Shown: positions 23,713-33,899 of the stretch, one piece after another | Numbering within the stretch: the stretch's first letter is position 1 | Layout: each line of letters starts with the position of its first letter | Source: Platycnemis pennipes | Lineage: Eukaryota; Arthropoda; Insecta; Odonata; Platycnemididae | DNA length: 64,000 bases | Direction of reading: 5' to 3' | NCBI GenBank assembly: GCA_933228895.1 | Contig: OW121851.1 | Span: 125,349,624-125,413,623 of the forward strand | Translations under genes and position numbers: made by a program | Notes under the pieces: model-generated | Told to the model about the DNA's origin: nothing | The model's input: only the letters and a program-made list of their open reading frames with translations | Database searches by the model: none

Positions 23713-23785
23713 TGAAATAAGATCGAAGGTTTTCCCGACGAACTAGCTGTAGAAAATCTTCTCGGGGTTTCCACCGGGTCAGGTT
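23713..23785 (-). repeat. Penelope terminal repeat copy
   Basis: About 70 bp closely matching 19846-19912 (GATCGAAGGTTTTCC, GACGAACTAGCTGTAG, AAAATCTTCTCGGGG), same orientation. It stops before the hammerhead-like part. Confidence 0.75.
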
Positions 23786-23952
23786 GATTGATCTCGAAGT
23801 TCTCTGCTTGTACAAAGAAGTAGGTACCTATATATTAGTGCAAAATCAGTGCCACAGGCGGGATTTTAACCTAAGTCATCGAGATTGGAATTCATTAATC
23901 TATCAACCACATTAAACCAATCCCCAAAATCAGTGAGGCGTGAAATGAAATT

Positions 23953-24056
23953 GCATCGCATACTGAACTTCATATTTTTGCAACTTTTAGTTTAAACTAC
24001 TGTCGCATCGCATTCTGAACTTCATATTTTTGCAACTTTTAGTTTAAACTACTGTC
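23953..24056. repeat. Tandem duplication, 2 x 52 bp
   Basis: Units 23953-24004 and 24005-24056 differ at one base (GCATCGCATACTG versus GCATCGCATTCTG). The low divergence indicates a recent local duplication. Its second unit overlaps the end of the ATPase-like segment. Confidence 0.9.
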
Positions 24057-24608
24057 GTAGATTGATGCTTTTAAACATCCGTCTGCAACTATTATTTTCT
24101 GGCCCGTTATTAGTATCCCGGTCTTCTCTTTCTCCGTAAGATGGGTCTTGCACCAATTACTGTGGCCTATAAAAAAAGCTTGCTTGCTATTTTGTCGTAG
24201 TATTTTTGATAAATATTTTGGTACTTCTATAAATTTAGCCAAATTATTTTATCATCAGTGCTATTACTTGTCTAAAGTAATAGCCGCGCATTCTGTACCT
24301 TATTCATTTTCCCGCAGCATCAGTATTTCCTTATTAAGATGTTCCCGAGCATATTTTTCGACGTACTATAACGCCCGATCGTAAAAACTGCTCGACTCAA
24401 TTACCTTCTCACTAGAAATACGAGTCATGAGGAGAGAATTCCACAGGTGGCCAATTTTACATCTTGGAGCAGCCAATGCATCACTTGTTTTATGGCCGAT
24501 AAATATCACTTTAATACCCGCGGTTCGCATTGCGAGTAGGTACTCGATCCTATCGGAGCTCATATTGAAGCAGCTCCAGCGCGAAAGCAGCAAAGTGGAG
24601 TGATACAA
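24039..24608 (-). pseudogene. Possible decayed P-type ATPase-like segment
   Basis: The minus strand reads FNMSSDRIEYLLAMRTAGIK then VIFIGHKTSDALA, which resembles the P-domain stretch of Na+/K+-type ATPases around AGIKVIMVTGD. Further on it reads GQKIIVADGCLKA, resembling the downstream QQKLIIVEGCQ block. The two lie in the expected order, but a stop (TAG at 24379-24381) and further stops separate them, the spacing is longer than in real pumps, and the conserved TGD and GDGxND residues are not intact. It may be a pseudogene fragment, a fast-diverging paralogue, or chance similarity. Confidence 0.22.
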
Positions 24609-24609
24609 A

Positions 24610-25134
24610 CTGTGACTTCATGTACCTACCACAGAGACTTATATTCATTTTTTGATTGGAAGGGATAGCAGAAGGGCAAAAAAAAAATGATTTTGTCGAA
24701 ATAGCATTTTACCGCGCGTTTAAATTTGTAATTATAGGCTATAATTATTTTAAACTCATAATAATATGAATTAACAATCAAAAGACTAATGCTTTGGACA
24801 TCATAAGTTTAATAAATCACCCTTTTAAAGAATAAAATCATTTACTTTCCCAGATATTCCTAATGCTAAAAAGATTAATTCTTGAATCATTGTTGCTTTA
24901 TGGACGTTATGAATGAAAAAATCTGTGCCAAATTTGGTTACCAGCATAAGAAATTTAATTGGCCTTCTGCTATAATGGACAGAAATTCCTTTCGGAAACA
25001 CCTTATGTATCATATGCTCGGTCGATTTTTTTGTCGTAGTGAATATCTGAGTAATATTTTTATAATGCTACTATCAACGGTGAATTTGAAATTTATGTCA
25101 ATATTAGTAATGTGGGTAATGTGTGACGAGAGTA
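24610..25134. other. AT-rich DNA, nothing recognised
   Basis: No conserved coding or structured feature was seen apart from short A-runs. Confidence 0.35.
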
Positions 25135-25375
25135 TAATACATCTACATAATACCCAGCAAGCACCCATAAAGATGTGTGGCAGGGAGTGAATTGACACCA
25201 AACATGCAATACATATATCATGCATAAAAAGGATTAGTAATTACTTATATTCTAGTCTGGAACTTCACATTTTAAGAAAAGATAAAAATAGCAAAACAAG
25301 CTTGCAAAAACACGCTGTTACCATTGATACACTAGTATTTATATCATTGGATATATTTACAGCCTTTTGTATCCA
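25135..25375 (-). mobile_element. LINE-2-type 3' end (empty site for a MITE)
   Basis: Shares blocks with 37215-37690: ATACCCAGCAAGC, GTGTGGCAGGGAGTGAATT, ACCAAACATGCA, AAAAGATAAAAATAGCAAA and CCATTGATACACTAGTATTT. The TTAGTAAT at 25234-25241 is the uninterrupted version of the site occupied by a 234-bp insert in the 37-kb copy. Confidence 0.65.
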
Positions 25376-26040
25376 TAATTGTACGAGGAAAGAAGGACAT
25401 TTTAAATCTGTTTGTTCAGCTATCAATTTCCCTATATTTTAAGATTATGGTCCAGTCTACAATAGTAAGTTGGAATTATCAGAATATTTTTAACGTCATC
25501 AGTGAAAATATTTCCTTGGAATGTCGTTAACAGATGTATTTTTAAGTTTAACCAACGGTCTTATAATGTTTCCCATTTTAATTTATCTAATAGACTGGTT
25601 ACGCCAATACAGCTATCATAACATCCGTTTGTAAAACTTGCCGATATTCGCCGAACACGCTCCAGTTCGTTAATTAAACCTATTTCGTAAGGGACCCATA
25701 TACTGGCAGTGTATTCCAAGCTAAGAGATCTAACAAGAGAAAAGTAGCTAATTTCTCGTACATGAACGTCACATTTGCTCAGAACTCTTTTGATGAATAA
25801 CAGTAAACGAACACATGCAGGAAATGCACGAACAACATATGAAGCAAATTATTTAGTGAAGTGCCTCTGGAATTTCGCGTTTTCTGAATACCTATATATC
25901 CTGCTATAGCTTTCGAGAACATTTTACGGTTTTGATTGAGAAAAACAATTCGGTATACGTTTTCATGTAGGATGCTTATATCAAAGATCTGTCTGATTGG
26001 TGATGAGAGACTCCCACAGCGTGTGAAATGTACGAATCAG
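25376..26040. other. AT-rich DNA, nothing recognised
   Basis: No supported gene or RNA. Possibly more 5' sequence of the adjacent minus-strand LINE repeat. Confidence 0.3.
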
Positions 26041-26225
26041 GGAAAGGGGTCCCTTTCATTTTTATTTTACACCTGTAGCTTCCTTGAAAGATCAGATGCT
26101 CAATGAATCACTTAGCGTTGGATTCATTGGACTTATTGAAAGGACCCTTTCAGATTCGAGCCCGGGAACTTCGGTCAGTGTTCCAGCACTCTATCTGCTG
26201 AGCCACCATGCAGTTTGCGGTTACG
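26040..26225 (-). mobile_element. tRNA-derived SINE, family D
   Basis: The minus strand has a tRNA-like head with GTGGCTCAGCAGATAGAG (box A) and GGGCTCGAATCTG (box B), followed by an unrelated body. It lacks a convincing anticodon arm and acceptor stem, so I call it a SINE rather than a tRNA gene. Confidence 0.5.
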
Positions 26226-26394
26226 AAAATGAGGTCAAATTATTGCATTTATGAAATTTTTGGAGATACAGTGTTTGAAAGCTGAGGAATATTAAGAAGA
26301 ACCGAAAGATTTTCTAGAACTTATTTACTTCTAACATCACAATATACTCCATATATCTTTTATCCTTCCCCTGCTTTTCAGACCTTGATAATGA

Positions 26395-26757
26395 CATTTA
26401 CATGTCGAAACTGCTATCGAAGAATGATGAAGATAAAATGGATAGACCGAGTGACAAATGAAGAAGTCCTAAGAAGAGTGGGAGAAAAGAGAAGTCTGCT
26501 GAAAACTATAAAAAGAAGACGGGACAACTTAATCGGCCACATCTTAAGACACGATGGCCTGATGAAGACAATCGTCGAAGAAAAAGTGAACGGGAAGAAT
26601 GGGAAAGGCAGGCCTCGTATGAGTTACATATAACAGGTCGTAAAGGACGTGAAAGAGAGGAACTACGTTAATATGAAGAGGTTGGCCGATAGAAGAATCG
26701 AGTGGAGGGCTGCGTCAAACCAATCCTAGGATTGTTGATCCTTGATGATGATGATGA
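26395..26757 (+). mobile_element. RTE-like LINE, 5'-truncated 3' fragment
   Basis: The plus strand reads CYRRMMKIKWIDRVTNEEVL, RRVGEKRSLLKTIKRRRDNL and IGHILRHDGLMKTIVEEKVN, then stops at TAA (26631-26633). It ends with CAATCCTAGGATTG at 26721-26734 and a (GAT)n tail at about 26744-26758. Confidence 0.8.
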
Positions 26758-27494
26758 TGTCGAAACCATGTTCGAAGTTAATAAAGAGTGGGTGTGTGTA
26801 ATTTACATAGCGACGTTTCTTTTCCCTCCCCTGCTATTCTCTCTGTTCATTTTTTGGCCGGGACTATTGTCTTCGTCAGACCATAATTTATCAAAAAGTG
26901 TTCGATAAGTTGGTCACCTTTGTACATTTTTATTATTACATTTCTTTAATCCGACTATTCCTAGACCTTCTGCGTTCGTTATTCGATCATTACATTTTAT
27001 CCTAATATTTCGCCATTCTGTCACTACTCTGAATTTCAAATGCTTCCACTCTGGCCATTTCTTTGACTTTCAGCGTCATTTTTTCGCTACCATAATGGTG
27101 AGTGCGCTAGCAAAGCATTATGTTGTCCCCACGCTCTGCCAGTTATAGGCGTCTCCGGTAGAGGGCATGTAAATTTCCCTACTTCCCTATTTGACATCGA
27201 TCGTGTATCAAAACCAAGGTCAGCGCTGAGGGATCGTCAGTTAACTCCATCGTGAATGCATCGCTGGTCATTTCGCATTCCATTCAGGACTCCGCAGTGA
27301 ACAAGTTGGGAAATGGCAGCAATCGATGACGGTGCAGTTACGGTGATAGTTCGACCTCCTCGAAAAAGATACTACTTACGCACGGGGAAGTGAATGAAGC
27401 TTGCAGGCGCCACTCTTCTCGTTTTCTTAAGTCTTCGCAGAGCGGCTGACATCATCCTATGCCGTGAAATGTTTTCTATACTCTAATTGTAAGA

Positions 27495-27550
27495 GCAAGA
27501 ATCTAGGAGGCATTTCTCTAAGAGCTTTGCAAGAATCGAGGAGGCATTTC
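27495..27550. repeat. Short direct repeat, 22 bp, spacing 34
   Basis: GCAAGAATCTAGGAGGCATT at 27495 and GCAAGAATCGAGGAGGCATT at 27529, one mismatch. The second copy runs into the start of the RTE fragment. Confidence 0.75.
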
Positions 27551-28230
27551 GTTAGAACATACATCTGGAGCATACTGTATAGCAGCGATGCATGGGCGAT
27601 AACAGCATCTGTGAACTCATGGTTGGAAGGACTTGAATGGTAGTGCTCCTGAAGAATCCACATTAATTGCCATGCGAAAAAATTCATCTGGACCGGGAAT
27701 CGAACCACTGACCTTTGGCTTTCCGGGCCACTGCGCAGACCATTACGCTACCCAGGATCCCTAATTCGCATGCAGTGGCTCGGAAAGTCAAAGGTCCGTT
27801 GTTCCATTCTCGGTCCAGGTGAATTTTTTCGCATGGCAATTAATGTGAATTTCACCGCCGTTCACGCTGCACGCTTGAAATATTCTACATCTACCGAAGA
27901 ATGATGAAGATAAAATGGATCGAACTAGTGATGAACGAAGAAGTCATAAGATGAGTGGGAGAAAAGAGGTGTGCTGACAGCGCTAAAAAACAAGAAGGGA
28001 CAACTTAATCGGCCATATCTTGAGACACGATTGCCTGAAGAAAACAATCGTCTAGGGAAAATTGAACTGGAAGATTGGCTAAGGCAGGCCTCGTATGTGA
28101 TACATGGAACAAGTTGTGACGGATGTAATAGAGAAGAATTATGTTAATATGAAGTGCTTGGCCGATAGAAGAATCGAGTGGAGGGCTGAGGCACACCAAT
28201 CCTAGGATTGACGACTGATGATGATGATTA
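27541..28230 (+). mobile_element. RTE-like LINE fragment interrupted by an inverted SINE pair
   Basis: The left part 27541-27637 (FVRTYIWS-type region) and the right part 27874-28230 (YRRMMKIKWIELVMNEEVIR) together match one continuous stretch of the 44.6-kb copy. The 236 bp between them are SINE sequence flanked by CTTGAA on both sides (27632-27637 and 27874-27879). The right part ends with CAATCCTAGGATTG at 28197-28210 and GATGATGATGATTA. Stops and frameshifts make it dead. Confidence 0.75.
27661..27845. mobile_element. Two tRNA-derived SINEs in inverted orientation (family C)
   Basis: Arm 27661-27734 (minus-oriented) and arm 27772-27845 (plus-oriented) are diverged inverted copies. The minus copy has a tRNA-like head with TAGCGTAATGGTCTGCGCAG (box A) and GGTTCGATTCCCGG (box B). 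Both end in GAATTTTTTCGCATGGCAAT. The plus copy lacks the first part of the head. They could have inserted together or one after the other. Confidence 0.65.
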
Positions 28231-28744
28231 GATTAGTCTTCCAAAAGAACCAAACATTGGATTATTCGTCGATACTAATTTATGTAATATACTAACAAGT
28301 AATTGCAAATTAAGAATTCCAATTTTCTCGATAACTTATGTATTGTGAGATTACCAATAAATTTGTACTTCATCTACGCCTAAAAAACATATGAAAATAT
28401 TTTTGAATAGTGTCCCAATCCGACCATACTCCCTCAGAAAATCCCAATATTATTCAAAGGTGGAGGGGAATCCTTTGTTGATAATTCTTAAATTGCATGT
28501 CACGGAGGAAATGGTAAGATGAGATATGCTTTAGTAGGAAATAGGGTAGAATGAAAGCTGGTAAAGCAATATATTAAGCAGTTATATTGCCGTACAGTTA
28601 AGTCTTGAAACGGTATTTATATAGTATTGCAACAGAATAAGTATAACCTCTATTGTATTAGGTAATTAGCTGAAGAATGCTCGAAATTGACTCAATTTCA
28701 TTCACTAGCTTCGCAACCCCATGTCTATTATTGGTAACAATAAT

Positions 28745-29085
28745 CCTGGTGGGAGTCAGCTTGGTGTGACTAGAGTACTGGCTTCCCATTTCTAGAGCGG
28801 AGGTTCGAATTCAGGCAGTGCAAGAGACTTTTTCATTGATATACCGGCCCCCACTTGAGTGTTGTGTAAAGAGAACTTCATTAGCAGTACTCCGTCCGTC
28901 GAACAAAACGTTAACTCGTGGACCCTTCGGGTTTCGTTTGAAGTAGGCTAATGCCGACGCCGGATTTCACTCCACTACTCCTAAGCTTCTTAAAAAACTC
29001 CTACCCCTACCCAATTACCCACCTATATTATCCGACAAGGCGCAAATAATCTTAGCTGTCGGTCACCTCCCCCAAAATAACTATT
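28745..29085 (+). mobile_element. tRNA-derived SINE, family A
   Basis: Second near-full-length family A copy, with head GGTTCGAATTCAGGCAGTG and body CCCACTTGAGTG, AGTACTCCGTCCGTCG, GTAGGCTAATGC, ACCCACCTAT, GTCGGTCACCTCCCC. It differs from the 16.7-kb copy throughout, so both are old. Confidence 0.75.
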
Positions 29086-29880
29086 TCCATATTTCCGATT
29101 GCATAATTAAGTTAAATAAAGTATCCTGGGACACAAAGTCTTCTTACAGATTAACTTCTACTTTTATACTATCATCGTTTGGGACAGGTACTGCACAAAT
29201 CTTAGGATAGTAATTCTGGTTACATTTCAAACCTGCAAGGTATTGCCAAAATGAATTACACCTTCGTGTTTTATATTTATACAGATCGTTTTTTACACAT
29301 GCAAATGTGCGAAGAATGCATTAAATCTACATTACCTACTCTTATCTCCGTGCTAACTTCGGTTACACTCATTAATGTCCCTTTTTGTACGTGGCTTAAA
29401 TGGTAGTAGTATATAATAGTAGATGGCGGCAGAATTAGTAATGGGTTTTAAAATGCTCCTCACTTAGGTTATATCGCACCATCTCCCCAAACTTAATCCT
29501 TAAGCGAACCCACCATCATTTTCTTCTATTTCTATTATTATTTATTATATTCTTCATACAACCTATTATTACCTAACTTCTTCCTGTTCCTATCCTCTCT
29601 GCGACTCTGTATCTGGCCATTAGGTTTATCCTGGCTTCTTTTCACAGTCTGAATCCATATTCTTTTATCCCACTCTTCTTGAACTTGCATAAGCATGCTT
29701 CCTTGCTAGGAAACCGAAACTGATGGACAATATGCAGGCCCGAGATGAGATTCGAACCGGTGTCTTTTGGGTTCTCCAGAAGGGCGAGTTATTGGTTAAA
29801 ACGGTCGGCCGTTGTAACCAATATCAAGATGGTATTTTAAAAATTCTCATTCTCACCGTCTTCATATTTTTATCTTCAGC
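29086..29880. other. Non-coding DNA with a tRNA-like patch
   Basis: AT-rich. At about 29735-29820 the minus strand has GGTTCGAATCTCATCTCGGG, a box B-like motif, suggesting an old SINE head. No gene is supported. Confidence 0.35.
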
Positions 29881-30790
29881 CGGATGAGGTGTATCTTCGG
29901 CCCTAGTCCTCACGTTGTCCTTTCGGTCCATTGCCTCTCTTTGTTCAGCTCCATTCTTCGGTTACACCCGGCCCTAGCGACGAGAGCATCAATTCTTCCT
30001 ACCGGCCCCTGAAGCGCGCGCCAAGGCAACGCGTCAAACCCTCTTCGCCACGTAACGGTTCCCGCGCTCCCGCAGGTGAGGGGGGTGCGCAGGCGCGGCA
30101 CAGACGCCGCCGCGCCCGGCGATGCGCGAAGGTAGGGGGTTGAAAGAACAGACCCACCACCCGCCCAACCACCCCCGAACGCGAATGATGCGTGCACTGC
30201 CGCCCACGCGAATGGGGTGGGGGAAAGAGGGGGTTGGATGAGGTGGGGGTGGGTTTCGCTACTCTTCGCACGTGTGGGAAGAGGAACGGAGGGAAACAAG
30301 CGGATGGATGGCTGGCTGGGGGGTGAAGAAGATCCCCCGCAGTCCTCCCCCGCCGCTCCCTCCCCCAGCGAACACCAACTCTTCTTCTTCCTCGAGAACA
30401 CTCCTCTCTTCCCCATCCCCCAAGTCTCTCCGACAGCGGATCGATGAAGAAAAATACATTGGAATCGGTTTGATGGGACCTGTCGATCGGCAGTTTACGG
30501 CAAGACCGACCTCAACCAATTTCTGGCGCACAGGCGAACACGACGCTTTAGGAGGTGGCGTTATCGGTTCTCGTCACACACACACGGACTCACACTTTCA
30601 CGAACACCCACCCCCATACCTCTCTCTCTTGCGGTACGAGCGCAACTAGCGGTGGGGAAGGGAACCAACTGCTTTACGCCGTTTACGCTGAGGAGGCTGA
30701 GTTAGTTCCTTCCTCTGCCGGTACCAGCTTAGTGGGACGCTACTGTACGGCAAGTTCTCGTTTCTCTGTTCGTATTTAACTGCGACCTGT
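29880..30790. promoter_or_regulatory. GC-rich, CpG-rich island
   Basis: Strong rise in G+C and CpG relative to both flanks, with overlapping open frames on both strands that are low-complexity and resemble no family. Likely the promoter or first non-coding exon of a gene whose coding exons I cannot see. Direction is undetermined. Confidence 0.3.
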
Positions 30791-31798
30791 CGTGGAACGG
30801 ACGAACTTCTTTTCTTTTGGATTGGTGAAGGAGGGCGGGTAAAGAACGACCTTTGAATATGAAAGAGCAATTTTTTTCCTGATGTTGCCCATGTAAATCT
30901 GAGAGTGAAAATTTTTAAAGAATTGGTATTGGACATAGGTTAAGGGTTTAGGGGAAAGGTATGTTTCTAGTGTTAAGAAATCAGTGGAAAGGTGTCAAAT
31001 TAAAGCTCAAATTCAAACGCCATTTTGCAAAAACAATTAACGAAATTTAAAAAAATCATTTTCACGTAAATGGACTTTCACCATAATAAAATTTCTTCCT
31101 CATAAAAATGGTTGAATTGGTTAAAAATAATTAAATTCCAAAAGTCTACCGCGTGGCTATACAAGGAACACATGCACATGATATGGTCAACCTTATTCTA
31201 TTTTCCACACATCGTAATATTTTCCAGATTTAAAGTGCAGTTCTGCTAAAATTAAATGATTTGCTTGGGAAAATAAAAAAAAATATGATGATAAATAATA
31301 CTTTTTAAATTAAATATTGTATATTTTAAACAAGATTTTCCATTAAAAATGAAGTTGTTTACAAAACTGACATTACTGCATGTTTCAAGCTAAATTAAAA
31401 TAATTTATGACTGAAGTAAAAGTCAAAATATCGATGTGCAACGGCCTTCCTTCTATTAGCAGTACCACGAAAATAAATAAAAGCGAAGTGCACTTGATAT
31501 GGCTACCTGGGTGGCCAAATCAGGAGCTCGTCAGTTTTAACAACAATCGTTTGACTGATTGACGAACAATTCGTTACAGGTACGCCAGAATTGACAACAC
31601 CAATCGAAAGAGCATTAAAAACTGAATGCAATATAATGGTTTTCATGAATCAAGTCTAATAAAAACAAACATAAAACTAAGGAGACTTAACAAAGAAAAA
31701 GAAGAAGAGGTCTCACGATAAACTCAAAGCACTCCCTTGACGATCTATTGCTCAAAATAGGGGGATGGCCATATCAGGAGCATTGCCATAACAGGAGC
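30791..31798. other. AT-rich DNA, nothing recognised
   Basis: Roughly 1 kb of A/T-rich sequence without coding potential or recognisable repeats. Confidence 0.4.
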
Positions 31799-32520
31799 AC
31801 CCACCTTACTAAGAGTCTCCTGCAAACTTAAAATAGAAGACGGGACATCATAGTTAGCCACATCTATAGATGTAATAGCGCAATGAAGACAATCGCAGAG
31901 GGAAAAGTAAACTTGAAGAATGGAAAATGTGAGATTTATGGTGCAAGTAGTGTCAAATAGAAGATTTCTTAATTACTAAGACTTTGGCTGGGTGGGTAAC
32001 CGAGTGGGTAGAGTTCTACAAAACCTAATTTAGGATTTATCACCAGTGATGACGATGAATTTTGGCCAAAATAATTTTGTGCTGCTCTGAGACTTAAATT
32101 GCGGGAGAGTACCTATTATGCGGAGGACGGCCGGGAGTGTAGTGTGGAAGAGAGAGGTTTTATGGGGAGAAGAAGAGGATAAAAACGAAGTACCTACTAA
32201 GGGTCTACTGCAAACTAAAAACATAATCGGGAACCTAAGCGGCTATGTCCTGAGACGCAATTGTGCGACGAAGAAAATCGCAGAGGGAAACGTAAATTTG
32301 AAGAATGGAAAATATGAGATTTGTAACCGAGTGGAGAGAGCTTCGTAGAAGCAAATTTAGGATCGATGACTTAACCAGTGACGACAGCGAATTTTGGTCC
32401 AAATAATGTTGTGTTGCTCTGTCACTCTTAGACGCTTCGAGCGGGGGAGTAGCGGAGGCGGAGAGGTTGGGCGGGAGGGTGTTAAAAGAGAGAGAGAGGT
32501 TTCTAGGGAGAGGCAGAAGG
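31799..32520 (+). repeat. Diverged tandem duplication containing two RTE 3' fragments
   Basis: Unit 1 (31799 to about 32190) and unit 2 (about 32190 to 32520) share, in order, CTACTAAGRGTCTMCTGCAA, a degraded RTE post-RT segment (ATCGCAGAGGGAAA, TTGAAGAATGGAAAAT), an RTE-like 3' end, ATTTTGG.CCAAATAAT and a GAGAGAGGTTT block. Unit 2 lacks about 58 bp present in unit 1. Because non-LINE flanking sequence is duplicated too, this is a segmental duplication, not two insertions. Confidence 0.65.
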
Positions 32521-32960
32521 AGAGGTTGCGTGCGTGAGTAGCGGTCCCGGGCAGGGCGCGCGCGCGCAAGAGCCTGCATCCTTCCTCGTACGCTTTCTCC
32601 GCTCCTCGGAGGCAATCAGGAGCGAGGAGGTCTCCTTGAACTTGTGCGGAGCCCCGTCTTGGGCCGCCCCAACCATTTCGTGGGGGAGGGGGCGTGGGTT
32701 TTCGCCTCACACCCTCGCATCAGCACAATGGGTGGAAGGACGGGTGCTCTCACAGCTACGGGAATGCGATCTCCGAGGAAACTAGAACGTTGAGGGATAA
32801 CTGTGGGCAGTGTATAAGAGGTAGTTGGCTGTGGAGAAGCGGAGAGAAAGAAAGAGAGAGAGGACGGGTGAAATTGGGACTTTCACCGGCTCGTGTCTCT
32901 CTCTCTTGCGCTCAGCGACGAAATGCCGCCAGCAAGTCTGTCACGTTCAAAGGTTGACTG
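32400..32960. promoter_or_regulatory. GC-rich island with GAGA-type repeats
   Basis: Contains repeated GAGAG stretches (about 32490-32530 and 32837-32866), a GCGCGCGCGC run and CpG-dense sequence. No coding frame is recognised. The composition suggests promoter or enhancer activity, but no target gene is identifiable nearby. Confidence 0.3.
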
Positions 32961-32989
32961 CTCGGTTTTCAGCCGTTTTTTTTGTTATC

Positions 32990-33610
32990 TCATGATGGCT
33001 AAGGAGATCAGCTAGATTTGTTCAAGTCCGTTATGATGCGTGCATTAGTGTTGCGAAATCAATAGAAGACCTGGGACTTACAATCGCAACGCAGGTTAAA
33101 ATTTAGGTTAAACCGTTTAAGTAAATTCGAAGCTGTGTTGTTTTCAGATGACGTTAGATATATAGAAGCCCTTCGTATTTTACTAAGTTTGATCAGATTA
33201 GCAAAATTAGTGATATAGATAGTTGTACCGATAGATTTAAAATGTCATTTTTCCCGCGTACCATAAGAGAGCACAATATAGGCAGAATAGCAAAGAGTTA
33301 GGTAGGTAAAAAATTGCTAGAATAGTCTGAAGTGCATGATGCACGTTTGAGTATTACTAAAACATGCATGATAGGGACATACCGATGAATGTATTTAGGA
33401 AAATGTTTTTGTAACCAGTAATCAATTTATTGATATGTAGTTACTGACCACCTAGTTGCACGTGATTCTAATATCTAACATCTCTACATGAAATAGTAGC
33501 ATTATAGTTCTTATTTGCATGTAAGTAGTGCAGTTTGGTGATCTTCACCCTCTGCCATACACCCTCGCGGTAGCTCGCAGGGTATTACTTAGCGTAGACG
33601 TAATGCATGT
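32990..33610 (+). mobile_element. LINE-2-type (CR1/L2/Jockey-related) 3' end
   Basis: The plus strand reads RRSARFV and, further on, DRFKMSFFPRTIREHNI, the characteristic C-terminal end of many non-LTR ORFs. It then runs through a non-coding tail to the terminal block at 33537-33590 (GGTGATCTTCACCCTCTGCC, CTCGCGGTAGCTCGCAGGG). The same order occurs at 59215-59725. Frameshifted and 5'-truncated. Confidence 0.65.
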
Positions 33611-33760
33611 AAGGAGGTTATAAATGTACTGGAGGAACGATTGGTATGATAGCCTATGGGTGGCAATGAAGCCAGAATGGGGGTGTTTGGAAAATAGAGA
33701 TGAGAATTTCTTTTCATTTCGATGATTCAATTTATGCGTCTTGGTTCATGCCCATGACTT

Positions 33761-33889
33761 GTTCTTTTAAATTATTCAAAATGAACCACAAAGAACCATT
33801 GACCGGATTCATTCATCCGGATTCGCAGATGTGCATGGTTCCTGCATTTCATGGTTCTTGGTGGTGCATTTTGAACCACCTTAAAGAAC
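33761..33889. mobile_element. Foldback element with 39-bp inverted ends
   Basis: The left end 33761-33799 and the reverse complement of 33851-33889 match at 32 of 39 positions, beginning GTTCTTT and ending AAAGAAC. A second perfect hairpin, CCGGAT-TCATTC-ATCCGG, lies inside at 33803-33820. No target-site duplication is evident. Confidence 0.55.
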
Positions 33890-33899
33890 GAGTGATTGG

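Larger units (their letters stand above)
19850..23790 (-). mobile_element. Penelope-like element, split by a Jockey-type LINE
   Basis: Minus-strand element bounded by direct copies of a terminal sequence (AAATAAGATCGAAGGTTTTC at its plus-strand start) at 19846-19912 and 23713-23785, resembling Penelope terminal repeats. From 5' to 3' on the minus strand come the end of the RT region (KPTHTDIYLNGGSHHHPSQR), a linker, the GIY-YIG endonuclease (GVYRFPCECEDAYIGETERT) and a tail ending at 22794. The remaining 3' end (CPDDGARVEHRNVG) resumes at about 19985. The intervening 20.1-22.8 kb is a LINE. Most of the RT is missing, so the element is defective. Penelope elements encode RT plus GIY-YIG endonuclease and typically integrate as partial tandem copies, which fits this arrangement. 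Confidence 0.75.

Noticed and set aside
30000..30800. Overlapping open frames in the GC-rich island
   Set aside because: Frames on both strands are equally open and low-complexity, as expected from GC-rich DNA; kept as a possible regulatory region only.
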